A stretch of 64,000 nucleotides of DNA. Source: UBA6168 sp041741095 (GTDB lineage: Bacteria > Bacteroidota > Bacteroidia > Chitinophagales > Saprospiraceae). Positions 39,624 to 48,277 of the stretch are shown piece by piece. The notes below the pieces were generated by a model that ran no database searches, was not told the DNA's origin, and saw only the letters and a program-made list of their open reading frames with translations. Position 1 is the stretch's first letter. Each line of letters starts with the position of its first letter. A program made the position numbers and the translations under genes. The stretch covers positions 1 to 64,000 of the forward strand of contig JBGSKQ010000111.1 of the NCBI GenBank assembly GCA_041741095.1, written 5' to 3'.

Positions 39624-40766
39624 TCACTCGATAAAAAGTCCTGCCGCTATCCCGTCCGCCAAAAATTTGCCTTTTTCAGTGAGCTTGAAAATGGCCCCAT
39701 CCTGCTCGATCAGCCCTTCTTCCAAATAATTAGTTGACTGTTTTAAAAAGTGTTTTTCAAAACCCAAGTCCTTGATTTTTTCCAAATCGCAGCCCCACAC
39801 CGTGCGCAAGGAGACCATCACATATTCGTTGTAACGTTGCTCTGGCGTCAAGATTTCTTTTTCAAAAGGCAAATGGCCAGCCTGCAATGATTTGATGTAT
39901 TGCGCATTGTTGGCCACGTTCCACTGACGGCTTTGGCCATCGAAAGAATGGGCAGAGGGACCGATGCCAAGGTATTTTTTGCCCTGCCAATAGCTCGCAT
40001 TGTGGCGGGAATGCCAGCCTGGTTTGGCAAAGTTTGAAATTTCGTAATGCTCATAACCCACTGTGGCTGTTTGCTTTATCAAATATTGGAATTGCCGCTC
40101 GGCCTGTTCTTCGTCCACAGGCTTCGCCTTACCTGTTTTTACAAAATGGCCGAGTGCCGTTTTTTCCTCTACCGTCAGGCAGTAGCAGGATAAATGGGGG
40201 ATATTGAAATGGAAAACCTGTTCCAGATTGGCCGCCCACTGCTCATCGGAAGTAGTTGGCGCACCATAAATGAGGTCAACAGTCAGGTTTTCAAAGCCGG
40301 CGGCTTGGGCATTTTCAATGCAGGCAATGGCTTCCTGCGTATTATGCGCCCGGTTCATAAATCTTAAATCTTCTTCTGAAAAAGACTGTATGCCGATACT
40401 CATGCGGTTGACGGGCGTTTGTTGCAACTCCTTGATTTTCTGTGGAGTGAGGTCATCGGGATTGGCCTCTATGGTTATCTCTATGTTGTTTGTTGTTGAT
40501 TGTTGGTTGTTCGTTGGGGTTCGGAAGTGTTTGAAAATGTTTTCAAAAAACAAATCCAAATCACGACGGTCGAGCAAGGAAGGAGTGCCGCCGCCGAAGT
40601 AAATCGTTTCAATAGGCTCGTCTTTTAAATAGTCCTTTTGCAGTTCCAATTCATGCAGCATGGCGGCTACCATTTCGTCCTTGTATTTGAGCGAAGTGGA
40701 AAAATGAAAGTTGCAATAGTGGCAAGCCTGTTTGCAAAAAGGAATATGTAGATAGATACCGGCCAT
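39624..40766 (-). CDS. hemW: HemW-like radical SAM protein
   Basis: A 380-residue radical SAM protein. The cluster motif CKQACHYCNF (Cys11, Cys15, Cys18) is the HemW type, with F rather than a fourth Cys after the third Cys position, which separates it from true coproporphyrinogen oxidase HemN. FGGGTPS near 60 and the HemN C-terminal domain (SFSEEDLRFMNRAH near 150; wHSRHNASYW near 260) fit. HemW is a heme chaperone for respiratory proteins. Residues about 95-105 (TPTNNQQSTTNN) are encoded by an AACAACN heptamer array read in frame. The ATG at 40766 is the conserved start (MAGIYLHIPFC). Confidence 0.92.
   Translation of the reverse strand: MAGIYLHIPFCKQACHYCNFHFSTSLKYKDEMVAAMLHELELQKDYLKDEPIETIYFGGGTPSLLDRRDLDLFFENIFKHFRTPTNNQQSTTNNIEITIEANPDDLTPQKIKELQQTPVNRMSIGIQSFSEEDLRFMNRAHNTQEAIACIENAQAAGFENLTVDLIYGAPTTSDEQWAANLEQVFHFNIPHLSCYCLTVEEKTALGHFVKTGKAKPVDEEQAERQFQYLIKQTATVGYEHYEISNFAKPGWHSRHNASYWQGKKYLGIGPSAHSFDGQSRQWNVANNAQYIKSLQAGHLPFEKEILTPEQRYNEYVMVSLRTVWGCDLEKIKDLGFEKHFLKQSTNYLEEGLIEQDGAIFKLTEKGKFLADGIAAGLFIE
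40484..40520 (-). repeat. AACAACN heptamer array inside hemW
   Basis: On the minus strand AACAACC, AACAATC, AACAACA, AACAACA after CCCAACG. Translated as TPTNNQQSTTNN. The segment lies between the two conserved blocks FFENIFKHF and ITIEANPDD, where family members usually have a short loop. Confidence 0.75.
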
Positions 40767-40767
40767 G

Positions 40768-40919
40768 TTCAGTTTACTCCCGATAGCTATCGGGATCAGT
40801 CCACAATCCACAGTTGGCAGTCCTCAGTCCGCAGTTAACTGACAAAGTGTAGTGGCTCACGAACCAACGACCGTGGACTGCGGACTGAAGACTGCAAACT
40901 GTGGACTAAGCCAACTGCG
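40768..40919. repeat. Foldback CAGTCCN array with palindromic core
   Basis: A perfect 18-bp palindrome (40778-40795), then CAGTCC-type units in forward orientation (40797-40845), then a spacer and the same words in reverse orientation (GTGGACTGCGGACTG, 40872-40918). The two halves can pair over about 45 bp with mismatches. It fills the space between hemW and the hppA promoter. Confidence 0.85.
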
Positions 40920-40930
40920 GGCTAAATCTG

Positions 40931-40962
40931 TTTTGTCAGATATAAGTTTTGTTCTACTTTTG
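40931..40962 (+). promoter_or_regulatory. hppA promoter
   Basis: TTTTG (40931-40935), 19-bp gap, TACTTTTG (40955-40962): an excellent Bacteroidota promoter match. The leader to the ATG at 41094 is about 128 nt and contains a strong stem-loop. Confidence 0.7.
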
Positions 40963-40980
40963 CCGACCAAAACGGAAAAT

Positions 40981-41039
40981 CGGCTGCGTGGGTAGGCAGT
41001 TGGTTGCTTTTGGGCCAACTGCCTACCGTCATTTAGCCG
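40981..41039 (+). promoter_or_regulatory. Structured 5' leader of hppA
   Basis: A perfect 13-bp stem (40991-41003 with 41015-41027), loop of 11, enclosed by a second pairing CGGCT / AGCCG (40981-40985 with 41035-41039). It lies in the transcribed leader, 55 nt before the ATG. No U-tract follows, so it is not a terminator. It matches no riboswitch I know. Confidence 0.55.
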
Positions 41040-41093
41040 CAAACTTATTCCATTCAACCCTTCCAAATTCATCAAAATTAAAACGTAAAAATT

Positions 41094-43301
41094 ATGGGTC
41101 AGAATTTAACTTTGATTATTCCGATACTGGGCGCACTGGGCTTGTTGTACACCTTTTGGAAAACATCCTGGGTAACCAAACAAGATGCTGGCACCGACCA
41201 GATGAAAAACATCGCCAAGGCCATCGAAGAAGGGGCCATGGCATTCCTGCGGGCCGAATATAAAGTGCTTATTATATTCGTAATAGCTGTGGCCATCCTG
41301 CTGGGGGTCAGCGGCAATACCGAAAACTCCTCCCCGCTCATTGGACTTTCTTTTATCATTGGTGCATTTTGTTCAGCACTGGCTGGTTACATCGGCATGA
41401 AGGTGGCCACCAAGGCCAACGTGCGTACCACCAACGCAGCCCGCACCAGCCTCGGCAAGGCATTGGAAGTGGCTTTCGCTGGCGGTTCTGTGATGGGCAT
41501 GGGCGTGGTCGGGCTGGGCGTACTCGGACTAAGTGTTTTGTTCCTCGCCTACTCCAATATGGGTTGGGATATAAATAAGGTCATAACCGTTATTACGGGC
41601 TTTTCATTTGGCGCTTCTTCCATCGCCCTGTTCGCCAGGGTGGGCGGCGGTATTTATACTAAAGCTGCCGACGTCGGCGCCGACCTCGTGGGCAAAGTGG
41701 AAGCGGGCATACCAGAAGACCACCCGCTGAACCCCGCCACCATCGCAGACAACGTGGGCGACAATGTGGGCGACGTGGCCGGCATGGGTGCCGACCTTTT
41801 CGAGAGCTACGTGGGTGCCATTGTCGGCACGATGGTGCTTGGCGCAGCTTTTATCGGCATGGCCGGCTACGAAACCACCAACGACTTCGGTGGCCTGAAC
41901 GCAGTGCTGCTGCCGCTACTGCTGGCTGGAGTGGGCGTCTTGACCTCCATCCTCGGCACTTTCTTCGTGAAAGTTAAAGAAGGCGGCAACCCACAAAAAG
42001 CATTGAACCAAGGCGAATTCATTTCTTCTGCCATCATGCTTATTGCCACTTTTATCATTGTAAAATGGATGCTGCCAGCTACCTGGAATTTCGACGGTCA
42101 CGACTATAATTCGATGGGTGTGTTCTGGGCGGTATTGTTTGGCCTCGCAGGTGGCTTGGGTATAGGGCTTATCACCGAACACTATACCGGCACCGGCACC
42201 GGTCCGGTGAGAAGTATCGTACAGCAGTCGAGCACCGGCGCTGCGACCAACATTATTGCCGGCCTGGGTGTAGGCATGATGTCCACTGCCATTCCTATTT
42301 TGATTCTCGCTGTAGCCATTATCGGTTCCTATGTTTTTGCAGGTTTGTACGGTATAGCCATTGCGGCGGTAGGTATGTTGTCCAACACTGGCATCCAACT
42401 CGCCGTTGACGCCTATGGCCCTATTTCCGACAACGCAGGTGGTATCGCTGAAATGAGCCACCAACCCAAAGAAGTACGTGGCCGCACAGATAAGTTAGAC
42501 GCTGTGGGCAACACCACTGCTGCCATTGGAAAAGGCTTCGCAATCGGGTCCGCTGCCCTTACTGCATTGGCACTTTTTGCTGCATTCGTAACGTCTTACA
42601 ACCTCACACACCCCGATGCAAGGTTGGAAGGAATTGATGTGACCAATCCATTTGTGACTGCCGCATTGTTTGTGGGAGGCATGTTGCCCTTCCTGTTTTC
42701 GGCTCTTTCGATGGGTGCCGTGGGCCGTGCAGCGATGGACATGATTCAGGAGGTCCGCCGCCAGTTTAACGATATTCCAGCATTGAAGGCCGCCCTCGAA
42801 GTAATGAAACGCAACGAAGGCAAAGACGAAAAGGACTGGAGCGCTTCCGACAAAAAGACTTTTGATGCCGCCGAAGGCAAAGCCGAATATGGTAAATGTG
42901 TGGAAATTTCCACTAAAGCCGCTATTCGTGAAATGGTACGCCCCGGCCTGTTGGCTGTGTTGGTACCTGTGCTAGTGGGCCTCATCCCAGGTTGGATTGG
43001 CCTCGGAAGCCTTATCGGTGCCGAGATGTTAGGGGGTTTGTTGGCTGGAGTGACTGTGACCGGCGTGCTCATGGCCATCTTCCAATCCAATGCCGGCGGG
43101 GCTTGGGACAACGCCAAGAAAATGTTTGAGGAAGGCGTGGAAATCAATGGCAAAATGTACTATAAAGGTTCTGACCCGCATAAGGCTGCGGTAGTGGGCG
43201 ATACGGTAGGCGATCCTTTCAAGGACACTTCTGGTCCATCGTTGAACATCCTGTTGAAATTGATGTCAGTAGTGGCTCTTGTGATTGCCCCACTGCTTTG
43301 A
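41094..43301 (+). CDS. hppA: Membrane ion-pumping pyrophosphatase
   Basis: A 735-residue integral membrane protein with about 16 helices that couples PPi hydrolysis to H+ or Na+ transport out of the cytosol. Active-site motifs: GGGIYTKAADVGADLVGKVE (core: KAADVGADLVGK, near 185-200), DNVGDNVGDVAGMGADLFE (near 215-233) and DTVGDPFKDTSGPS (near 700). The segment GNTTAAIGKGFAIG has Ala where K+-independent enzymes have Lys, so it is probably the K+-dependent type. Whether H+ or Na+ is pumped cannot be told from these motifs alone. It has its own promoter, leader and terminator, so it is a single-gene unit. Confidence 0.96.
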   Translation: MGQNLTLIIPILGALGLLYTFWKTSWVTKQDAGTDQMKNIAKAIEEGAMAFLRAEYKVLIIFVIAVAILLGVSGNTENSSPLIGLSFIIGAFCSALAGYIGMKVATKANVRTTNAARTSLGKALEVAFAGGSVMGMGVVGLGVLGLSVLFLAYSNMGWDINKVITVITGFSFGASSIALFARVGGGIYTKAADVGADLVGKVEAGIPEDHPLNPATIADNVGDNVGDVAGMGADLFESYVGAIVGTMVLGAAFIGMAGYETTNDFGGLNAVLLPLLLAGVGVLTSILGTFFVKVKEGGNPQKALNQGEFISSAIMLIATFIIVKWMLPATWNFDGHDYNSMGVFWAVLFGLAGGLGIGLITEHYTGTGTGPVRSIVQQSSTGAATNIIAGLGVGMMSTAIPILILAVAIIGSYVFAGLYGIAIAAVGMLSNTGIQLAVDAYGPISDNAGGIAEMSHQPKEVRGRTDKLDAVGNTTAAIGKGFAIGSAALTALALFAAFVTSYNLTHPDARLEGIDVTNPFVTAALFVGGMLPFLFSALSMGAVGRAAMDMIQEVRRQFNDIPALKAALEVMKRNEGKDEKDWSASDKKTFDAAEGKAEYGKCVEISTKAAIREMVRPGLLAVLVPVLVGLIPGWIGLGSLIGAEMLGGLLAGVTVTGVLMAIFQSNAGGAWDNAKKMFEEGVEINGKMYYKGSDPHKAAVVGDTVGDPFKDTSGPSLNILLKLMSVVALVIAPLL

Positions 43302-43356
43302 TATTTTTGTGAAACAAAACAAAAGCAAGCACTAAACATACCTTAGAAAAATGCGA

Positions 43357-43392
43357 AACCCCGGCAAGCAGCGCTTGCCGGGGTTATTTTTT
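43357..43392 (+). terminator. hppA terminator
   Basis: Perfect 13-bp stem (43357-43369 with 43373-43385), loop of 3, followed by ATTTTTTAT. A strong intrinsic terminator 55 bp after the stop codon. Confidence 0.9.
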
Positions 43393-43487
43393 ATAAAAAG
43401 CTGCCTTTAATGGTAATCGCCAGTGTTTTCTAATCTGGGGTTTCCTATGGAAAATGATCTCAATGCCAATGGCATTAATGACGTTTT

Positions 43488-44702
43488 TCAAGACAACACC
43501 ACCACCAAAAAGGTCATGACCGTAGCGATGAACCCTACCATGAATACATTGTAAGACAAGGATAGGTAGCGGTACTTTTTGTCCAGCACCTTGCCCAAAT
43601 GGTAGAGATCACGGGTCATGTTTCCGTACAGCAGTTCGCTGTCGTTGAAAACCTCGTCCATCAGTTCCTCGTATTTTTCCATTTTCAGGTTGACAAAATT
43701 TCCGAAGAAGACAATGTTCTTTTTGGCATCCTCCAAGGGGGTGCCGTCATTTACAATAGAAGTTACTTTTGGGCGTGCCGCCAATACGGCAAAAATGAGC
43801 GAAGCCAGGCCGGAGACAAGAAAAATGAGGGTCGGCATCAGTACGCCGGGCATTGTTTCCGTCATGTTGCGGTAAGAAATAATGGAAATGACAACGCTGA
43901 TCAGGATGGCGTTCACGCTGATCATGATGTTCGCCTTGTTGTCGGCGATGGCGCTCAGGTTGATGTGGGTGCGATAATTGGTGCGGAAAAAAGTCTGTGT
44001 GCCTACAGAGGTCTTGCTTTCCAGGTGCTTGAATTTTTTTTGCGACCCCTCGGTCGCAGACTCCTTGCCTTTTTTCTTCTCCATCCTTCCCTTTATGGCA
44101 ACAAGGTGGTTGGCCACCAAGGGCTCAAAATTCACCTTGGCATCGGAAGTAAAAAAACGGGTACCCAGCAGCAATTGCATTTGGTATTGGTTCCATTCTT
44201 CGATGCTGTATTGCTGGTTGAGCAGGAGCTCCCGCTCCAGGCGCATGAGCGGGACATTTTCAAAAAAGCGCTCTCCAAAATGCACAGCACGGATGGCGTC
44301 CGACAGCACCTGCGACTCTGCCGTTTTGGGTGGCTGGTCAGAAAAAACCGCCTTTAACAAATGCAGAATAGACGCTTGTTTTTCGGGCAGAAAATGATGT
44401 GCATCAAAAAATTTCTGCGCCAGTTCCAGACTCTTCGGCATCGGGTTTTGATAATCAAACAAATACCCAACATTGATGAACCATGAAGCCAATTCGGCCA
44501 TACCCCACTCTTGCTCCGTCAGGCCATTGGCCTGCGCCAAGCTGTTGACAGCCCTGGCTATTTCCAAGGTTTGGCGGTAAGTGTGGAAGACGAGGCGGGG
44601 ATCGTTTTTCTGGTTGAAAAGATTGAGGACAAACTGGCGGGCAAGGGTGCCAATATCGGTTTGAGCAATTATTTCCTCCGAAGGGTGGTGTGTTTTGTTC
44701 AT
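43488..44702 (-). CDS. HD-PycTM protein (Pycsar-effector-like) with degenerate HD site
   Basis: A 404-residue protein. The N-terminal part (about 20-200) is an HD-phosphohydrolase-like fold. His40 is kept, but where WFHD is expected the sequence reads WFIN (74-77), and the later DAD-type motif reads DAI (135-137). The C-terminal part (about 240-404) is a Pycsar-effector-type membrane domain (PycTM, formerly DUF5706), with the hallmark IADNKANIMISVNAILIS at 252-269 and helices at about 258-277, 288-308 and 385-403. PycTM proteins can act as membrane-disrupting effectors in cyclic-pyrimidine defence. No cyclase gene is in the window, so a defence role here is inference. The HD part is probably inactive as a hydrolase and might bind a ligand. 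Confidence 0.85.
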   Translation of the reverse strand: MNKTHHPSEEIIAQTDIGTLARQFVLNLFNQKNDPRLVFHTYRQTLEIARAVNSLAQANGLTEQEWGMAELASWFINVGYLFDYQNPMPKSLELAQKFFDAHHFLPEKQASILHLLKAVFSDQPPKTAESQVLSDAIRAVHFGERFFENVPLMRLERELLLNQQYSIEEWNQYQMQLLLGTRFFTSDAKVNFEPLVANHLVAIKGRMEKKKGKESATEGSQKKFKHLESKTSVGTQTFFRTNYRTHINLSAIADNKANIMISVNAILISVVISIISYRNMTETMPGVLMPTLIFLVSGLASLIFAVLAARPKVTSIVNDGTPLEDAKKNIVFFGNFVNLKMEKYEELMDEVFNDSELLYGNMTRDLYHLGKVLDKKYRYLSLSYNVFMVGFIATVMTFLVVVLS

Positions 44703-44884
44703 GTATGCAGTTTTTGTTGGACATGAAGAGGGTCGGGGAGCCTACAACATACAGTGCAGTTTAAATTAAAATTCTGGTTTTGAGCCTCCTTCCGATACAG
44801 CGGGCAAGATAGGATGATTTATTTGAAAAAAAAGTATCCGTTTGGGCGCAAGTGTAAACCTTACCTTTATTAATAAGCATTGCC

Positions 44885-44892
44885 TATCTTTG
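44885..44892 (+). promoter_or_regulatory. Probable DUF937 gene promoter -7 box
   Basis: TATCTTTG fits TAnnTTTG. The next plus-strand gene starts at 45184, with a foldback element between them, so the leader would be about 290 nt and include the element. Confidence 0.45.
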
Positions 44893-44970
44893 GTTTTGGA
44901 AAAAGCAGCTTCAACCACATAGAGCATGAAAGGGCCAATTCTCCGATACTTTTGGCCCTGTTTGCGTCTA

Positions 44971-45133
44971 AGAGCTTGTTTGCGATTTGGTCACTTGGCC
45001 AAAAAACGGCTCTTTTCCGCCATTTTTTCACCTTTTTTCAGTTGCGTAGCGCCACTATGCTCCTTCAAAAAGATAAAAAACTGACGAAAAATGGCTCGTT
45101 TTTGCCTCAAGCACCAAATCGCAAACAAGCTCT
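44971..45133. mobile_element. Foldback/MITE-like element, copy 1
   Basis: 163 bp with perfect 21-bp terminal inverted repeats (44971-44991 with 45113-45133; begins AGAGCTTGTTTGCGATTT) and an imperfectly palindromic interior that includes TCTTTTCCGCC and a central TAGCG...ATGCT segment. Copy 2 at 50202-50363 is nearly the same length and shares these blocks. No ORF of its own; an ORF that spans it is an artefact. Confidence 0.75.
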
Positions 45134-45183
45134 AATTGTCCGTAATCATTTTTGAAAATATATTCACAAAAAAAAATTCCAAC

Positions 45184-45807
45184 ATGGCAAACCTACTCGA
45201 ATTATTGCAAGGTCAAATGGACGACAACTTCATTGGCAACCTTAGCTCCCGCATTGGTGGAGCAAATCCTGAGCAGACAGCTACGGCTGCGTCCGGCATC
45301 ATGTCAACCCTGGTTGGCGCCCTGGCAAAAAATGCTTCCACGCCCGATGGCGCTGCCAATCTCGCCAATGCCCTCGAACGTGACCACGACGGCAGTGTAC
45401 TCGACAACCTCTTTGGCATGCTCGGCGGCCAGGCACAGCCCCAGAACCCCAGGGCATTGAACGGCGCTGGCATTTTGAACCACTTGCTCGGCGAGCGCCA
45501 AAACGGCGCAGTGGACATGATCAGCAAAATGAGCGGCCTTGATAGCAGCCAGACTGGCAACCTGATGACCATGCTCGCACCCATGGTAATGGGCATGTTG
45601 GGCAAGCAGAAGCAACAACAGGGCCTCGATGTGAGCGGATTGGCAGGTATGCTCACACACACCGTCACCAGCCAAAAACAGTCGAACAACCCGCTGATGA
45701 ACCTCGCCACCAACTTCCTCGACAAGGACGGCGACGGCAGCATCCTCGACGATGTGGCAGGTATGGTCGGCAAAAACTTGCTCGGCGGCCTATTTGGCAA
45801 GCGCTGA
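45184..45807 (+). CDS. DUF937 domain protein
   Basis: A 207-residue cytosolic protein of the DUF937 family. Two related halves: MANLLELLQGQMDDNFIGNLS with TAATASGIMSTLVGALAKNA (about 1-55), and a Gly/Met-rich middle (MLAPMVMGMLGKQKQQQG) leading to a C-terminal FLDKDGDGSILDDVAGMVGKNLLGG block. The DKDGDGS stretch looks like a calcium-binding loop. Function is unknown. The start at 45184 is the conserved MANLL; upstream codons run into the foldback element. Confidence 0.88.
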   Translation: MANLLELLQGQMDDNFIGNLSSRIGGANPEQTATAASGIMSTLVGALAKNASTPDGAANLANALERDHDGSVLDNLFGMLGGQAQPQNPRALNGAGILNHLLGERQNGAVDMISKMSGLDSSQTGNLMTMLAPMVMGMLGKQKQQQGLDVSGLAGMLTHTVTSQKQSNNPLMNLATNFLDKDGDGSILDDVAGMVGKNLLGGLFGKR

Positions 45808-45888
45808 TATTACAGAATTAACAAGTATTCGTGGCCTCGGCCACACCCAGCTTCGGTTTCATTGGAGCGAAATCGAAGAAACAGCAGG

Positions 45889-45917
45889 GGGCGTGAACGA
45901 TGTTTACGCCCTTTTTT
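45889..45917 (+). terminator. DUF937 gene terminator
   Basis: GGGCGTGAAC (45889-45898) pairs with GTTTACGCCC (45902-45911) through one G-T wobble, loop GAT, followed by six T. It lies about 80 bp after the stop codon. Confidence 0.8.
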
Positions 45918-46028
45918 ATTGGCCGTGGTCAAATGGTGGATTATATAGGGTGTGCAGTTAGCTTTTGGCTAAACCGAATAGCAAAATCTGCCTTGCTATC
46001 CCTACATTGCCCACAAAATGTTGAACGT

Positions 46029-47777
46029 ATGAAACTCATCCTTGCCATTGTCCTTGCCGTTTTTTGCAGCCTCAGCGCATCCGCACAGCAGCGCACCTAT
46101 TGCAATCCCACCAACCTCGATTATGGCTACACGCCTTATGAGAGCTTCACCGCTTGGGGCCGCCACCGTGCCACCGCCGACCCGGTGATCGTCAACTATA
46201 AAGGTGATTTTTACTTGTTCAGCACCAACCAGTGGGGCTACTGGCACAGCCCGGATTTGCTCAACTGGACTTTCCATGAGCGGCGCTTCCTTCGGCCCTG
46301 GAACAACAAGACCAAGGACGATCTCTGTGCCCCCGGCGTAGGTATCATTGGCGATACGATGGTGGTCTTCGGCAGCACCTATACTTCCGATTTTTCGCTA
46401 TGGGGCAGCACCGATCCCAAGGGGAATAAGTGGTTTGTGCTGGTGGACAGCTTTGAAATCGGCGGCTGGGATCCCGCTTTTTTTACCGACGACGATGGCC
46501 GGTTTTACATGTACAACGGCAGCAGCAACAATTGGCCGATGTATGGGGTCGAGCTTGACCGCAATACCTTCACGCCAAAAGGAACCCGCACACCGATGTA
46601 TTTTCTGGAGCAATGGCGCTACGGATGGCAGCGCTTCGGCGAACACATGGACAATACATTCCTCGACCCCTTCGCCGAGGGTGCCTGGGTGACGAAGCAC
46701 AATGGCAAATACTACTTCCAGTACGGCGCACCTGGTACCGAATTCAGCGGCTATTCCGATGGCGTTGTCGTGAGCGACCGTCCGCTTTTTGATGGGCGGC
46801 AAATCTTCCCACAGAGCGACCCCCTAAGCAGCAAAATGGGCGGCTTCAACCGGGGCGCTGGCCATGGCGCTACATTTCAGGACAACAATGGCCGCTATTG
46901 GCACACCGCCACCACAGTCGTTTGTGTGAAAAACACCTGGGAACGGCGTATCGGCATCTGGCCCGCCGGCTTTGACGATGACGACATGATGTGGTGCAAT
47001 ACCCACTACGGCGACTACCCGATGTATTTGCCCAGCGCCCGCAAGGATTCCGATAAAAACTTGCGCCCCGATTGGTGGTTGCTCAATTATAAAAAACCAG
47101 TGACCGTGAGCAGTACGCTCGGCAGTTATTTTGCAAACAATGCTGTGGATGAAAATATAAAGACCTATTGGAGCGCAAAAACCGCCGACAAGGGCGAATG
47201 GCTGCAAACGGATTTGGGGCAAATGAGCAGCGTAAACGCCATTCAAATCAATTACGCCGATCAGGATGCCGAATTCTTGGGAAAACAAACCAATATTTTC
47301 CATCAATATGAAATATACCATTCTACCGACGGCAAGAAATGGGAATTATTGGTGGATAAAAGCAAAAATAGAACGGACGTTCCGCACGATTATATTGAAT
47401 TAAATAAACCCATTAATACCCGCTATATTAAATTGGTAAATATACTCATACCCACGGGCAAATTCGCCATTAGCGGCCTGCGTATATTTGGCAATGGAGG
47501 CGGTGCCAAGCCTGATAAAATAAAGGATTTCATCGTATTGCGCACAGAAAAAGACAAACGCAGCGCATATATAAAATGGTCGCCCGTGGACAATGCTTTT
47601 GCCTATAATTTATATTATGGCACGGCTCCCGACAAGCTCTATAATTCCATCCTTATTTATGATTTTAATGAATATTGGTTTAAGGCAATGGATTTAAAGA
47701 AGACCTATTATTTCGCCATTGAAGCGGTGAACGAGAACGGCGTATCGGGCATGGGCGAAGTGAAAAAGGTGGAATGA
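46029..47777 (+). CDS. Secreted GH43-like glycosidase with F5/8C and FN3 domains
   Basis: A 582-residue exported protein: signal peptide (MKLILAIVLAVFCSLSASAQ), a five-bladed GH43-type catalytic domain (about 25-345), an F5/8-type-C carbohydrate-binding domain (about 350-490) and an FN3-like domain (about 495-580). Candidate catalytic residues: base Asp in TADPVIV near 55, pKa-modulating Asp in GGWDPAFF near 155, acid Glu in FAEGAWVTK near 217. GH43 enzymes usually remove arabinose or xylose; this substrate is unknown. From about 47.1 kb the base composition becomes AT-rich (many ATA, AAA, TTA codons), so the C-terminal domains look separately acquired. Confidence 0.88.
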   Translation: MKLILAIVLAVFCSLSASAQQRTYCNPTNLDYGYTPYESFTAWGRHRATADPVIVNYKGDFYLFSTNQWGYWHSPDLLNWTFHERRFLRPWNNKTKDDLCAPGVGIIGDTMVVFGSTYTSDFSLWGSTDPKGNKWFVLVDSFEIGGWDPAFFTDDDGRFYMYNGSSNNWPMYGVELDRNTFTPKGTRTPMYFLEQWRYGWQRFGEHMDNTFLDPFAEGAWVTKHNGKYYFQYGAPGTEFSGYSDGVVVSDRPLFDGRQIFPQSDPLSSKMGGFNRGAGHGATFQDNNGRYWHTATTVVCVKNTWERRIGIWPAGFDDDDMMWCNTHYGDYPMYLPSARKDSDKNLRPDWWLLNYKKPVTVSSTLGSYFANNAVDENIKTYWSAKTADKGEWLQTDLGQMSSVNAIQINYADQDAEFLGKQTNIFHQYEIYHSTDGKKWELLVDKSKNRTDVPHDYIELNKPINTRYIKLVNILIPTGKFAISGLRIFGNGGGAKPDKIKDFIVLRTEKDKRSAYIKWSPVDNAFAYNLYYGTAPDKLYNSILIYDFNEYWFKAMDLKKTYYFAIEAVNENGVSGMGEVKKVE

Positions 47778-47864
47778 TTCACCCTATCAGCGTATGGCCT
47801 TGCCTGCATTATGTGTTACGCCCTTACAAGGACTGCGATACACAGCCCCTGTAAGGACGAAAGC

Positions 47865-48239
47865 TTAGGCAATGGCAACGCCTAACCCTGTTTTTCGATA
47901 AAAAATATAAGAAACCACCAGCAGGCCCAGAAATAATAAGGGCATCACTGCTCCTGGCCCATCCCCAATTGACAGGTGTGCGATAGCTGCTGAAATGAAG
48001 ACAATCACAAAGCCAACGTATGCAGCAAACTTGAGTGCATAAGGTGCCATCGGTACGAGCAGCACCAGCGCACCGAGTACTTTTGCAACGGATAGTTCCA
48101 ATCGGAAATAATCCGGAAAACCCATCGTTCGGAAACCTGCCTCCACCTCTGGACTGGTCACGTACAGGTAGGCACTGAAAAGCATCATCAAGCTCACAAT
48201 GCCGGTTGTTGTCCAATAAATAATTTTGTTCTTTTTCAT
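47865..48239 (-). CDS. DoxX-like membrane protein
   Basis: A 124-residue protein with four membrane helices (about 8-26, 45-65, 70-90, 95-115), typical of the DoxX-like family. Motifs: SAYLYVTSPEVEAGFRTMGFP and a short positive C-terminal turn (YRKTGLG). Family members often sit with redox-related genes and are frequently under HxlR-type regulators, as here. The exact role is unknown. The ATG at 48239 (MKKNKII) is used; the ORF extends to 48263. Confidence 0.85.
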   Translation of the reverse strand: MKKNKIIYWTTTGIVSLMMLFSAYLYVTSPEVEAGFRTMGFPDYFRLELSVAKVLGALVLLVPMAPYALKFAAYVGFVIVFISAAIAHLSIGDGPGAVMPLLFLGLLVVSYIFYRKTGLGVAIA

Positions 48240-48260
48240 ATCGAGATATTTTAATTGACA

Positions 48261-48268
48261 CAAAATTA
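48261..48268 (-). promoter_or_regulatory. doxX-like gene promoter -7 box
   Basis: TAATTTTG on the minus strand fits TAnnTTTG, 22 nt before the ATG. It is next to the HxlR operator region. Confidence 0.55.
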
Positions 48269-48277
48269 CCGACCTTT

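Noticed and set aside
44880..45155. 91-codon ORF on the plus strand upstream of DUF937
   Set aside because: It spans the foldback element and its translation is repeat-derived, with no family features.
47824..48261. 145-codon minus-strand ORF overlapping the doxX-like gene
   Set aside because: The overlapping frame at 47865-48239 has four clear membrane helices and the correct family; this frame has none.
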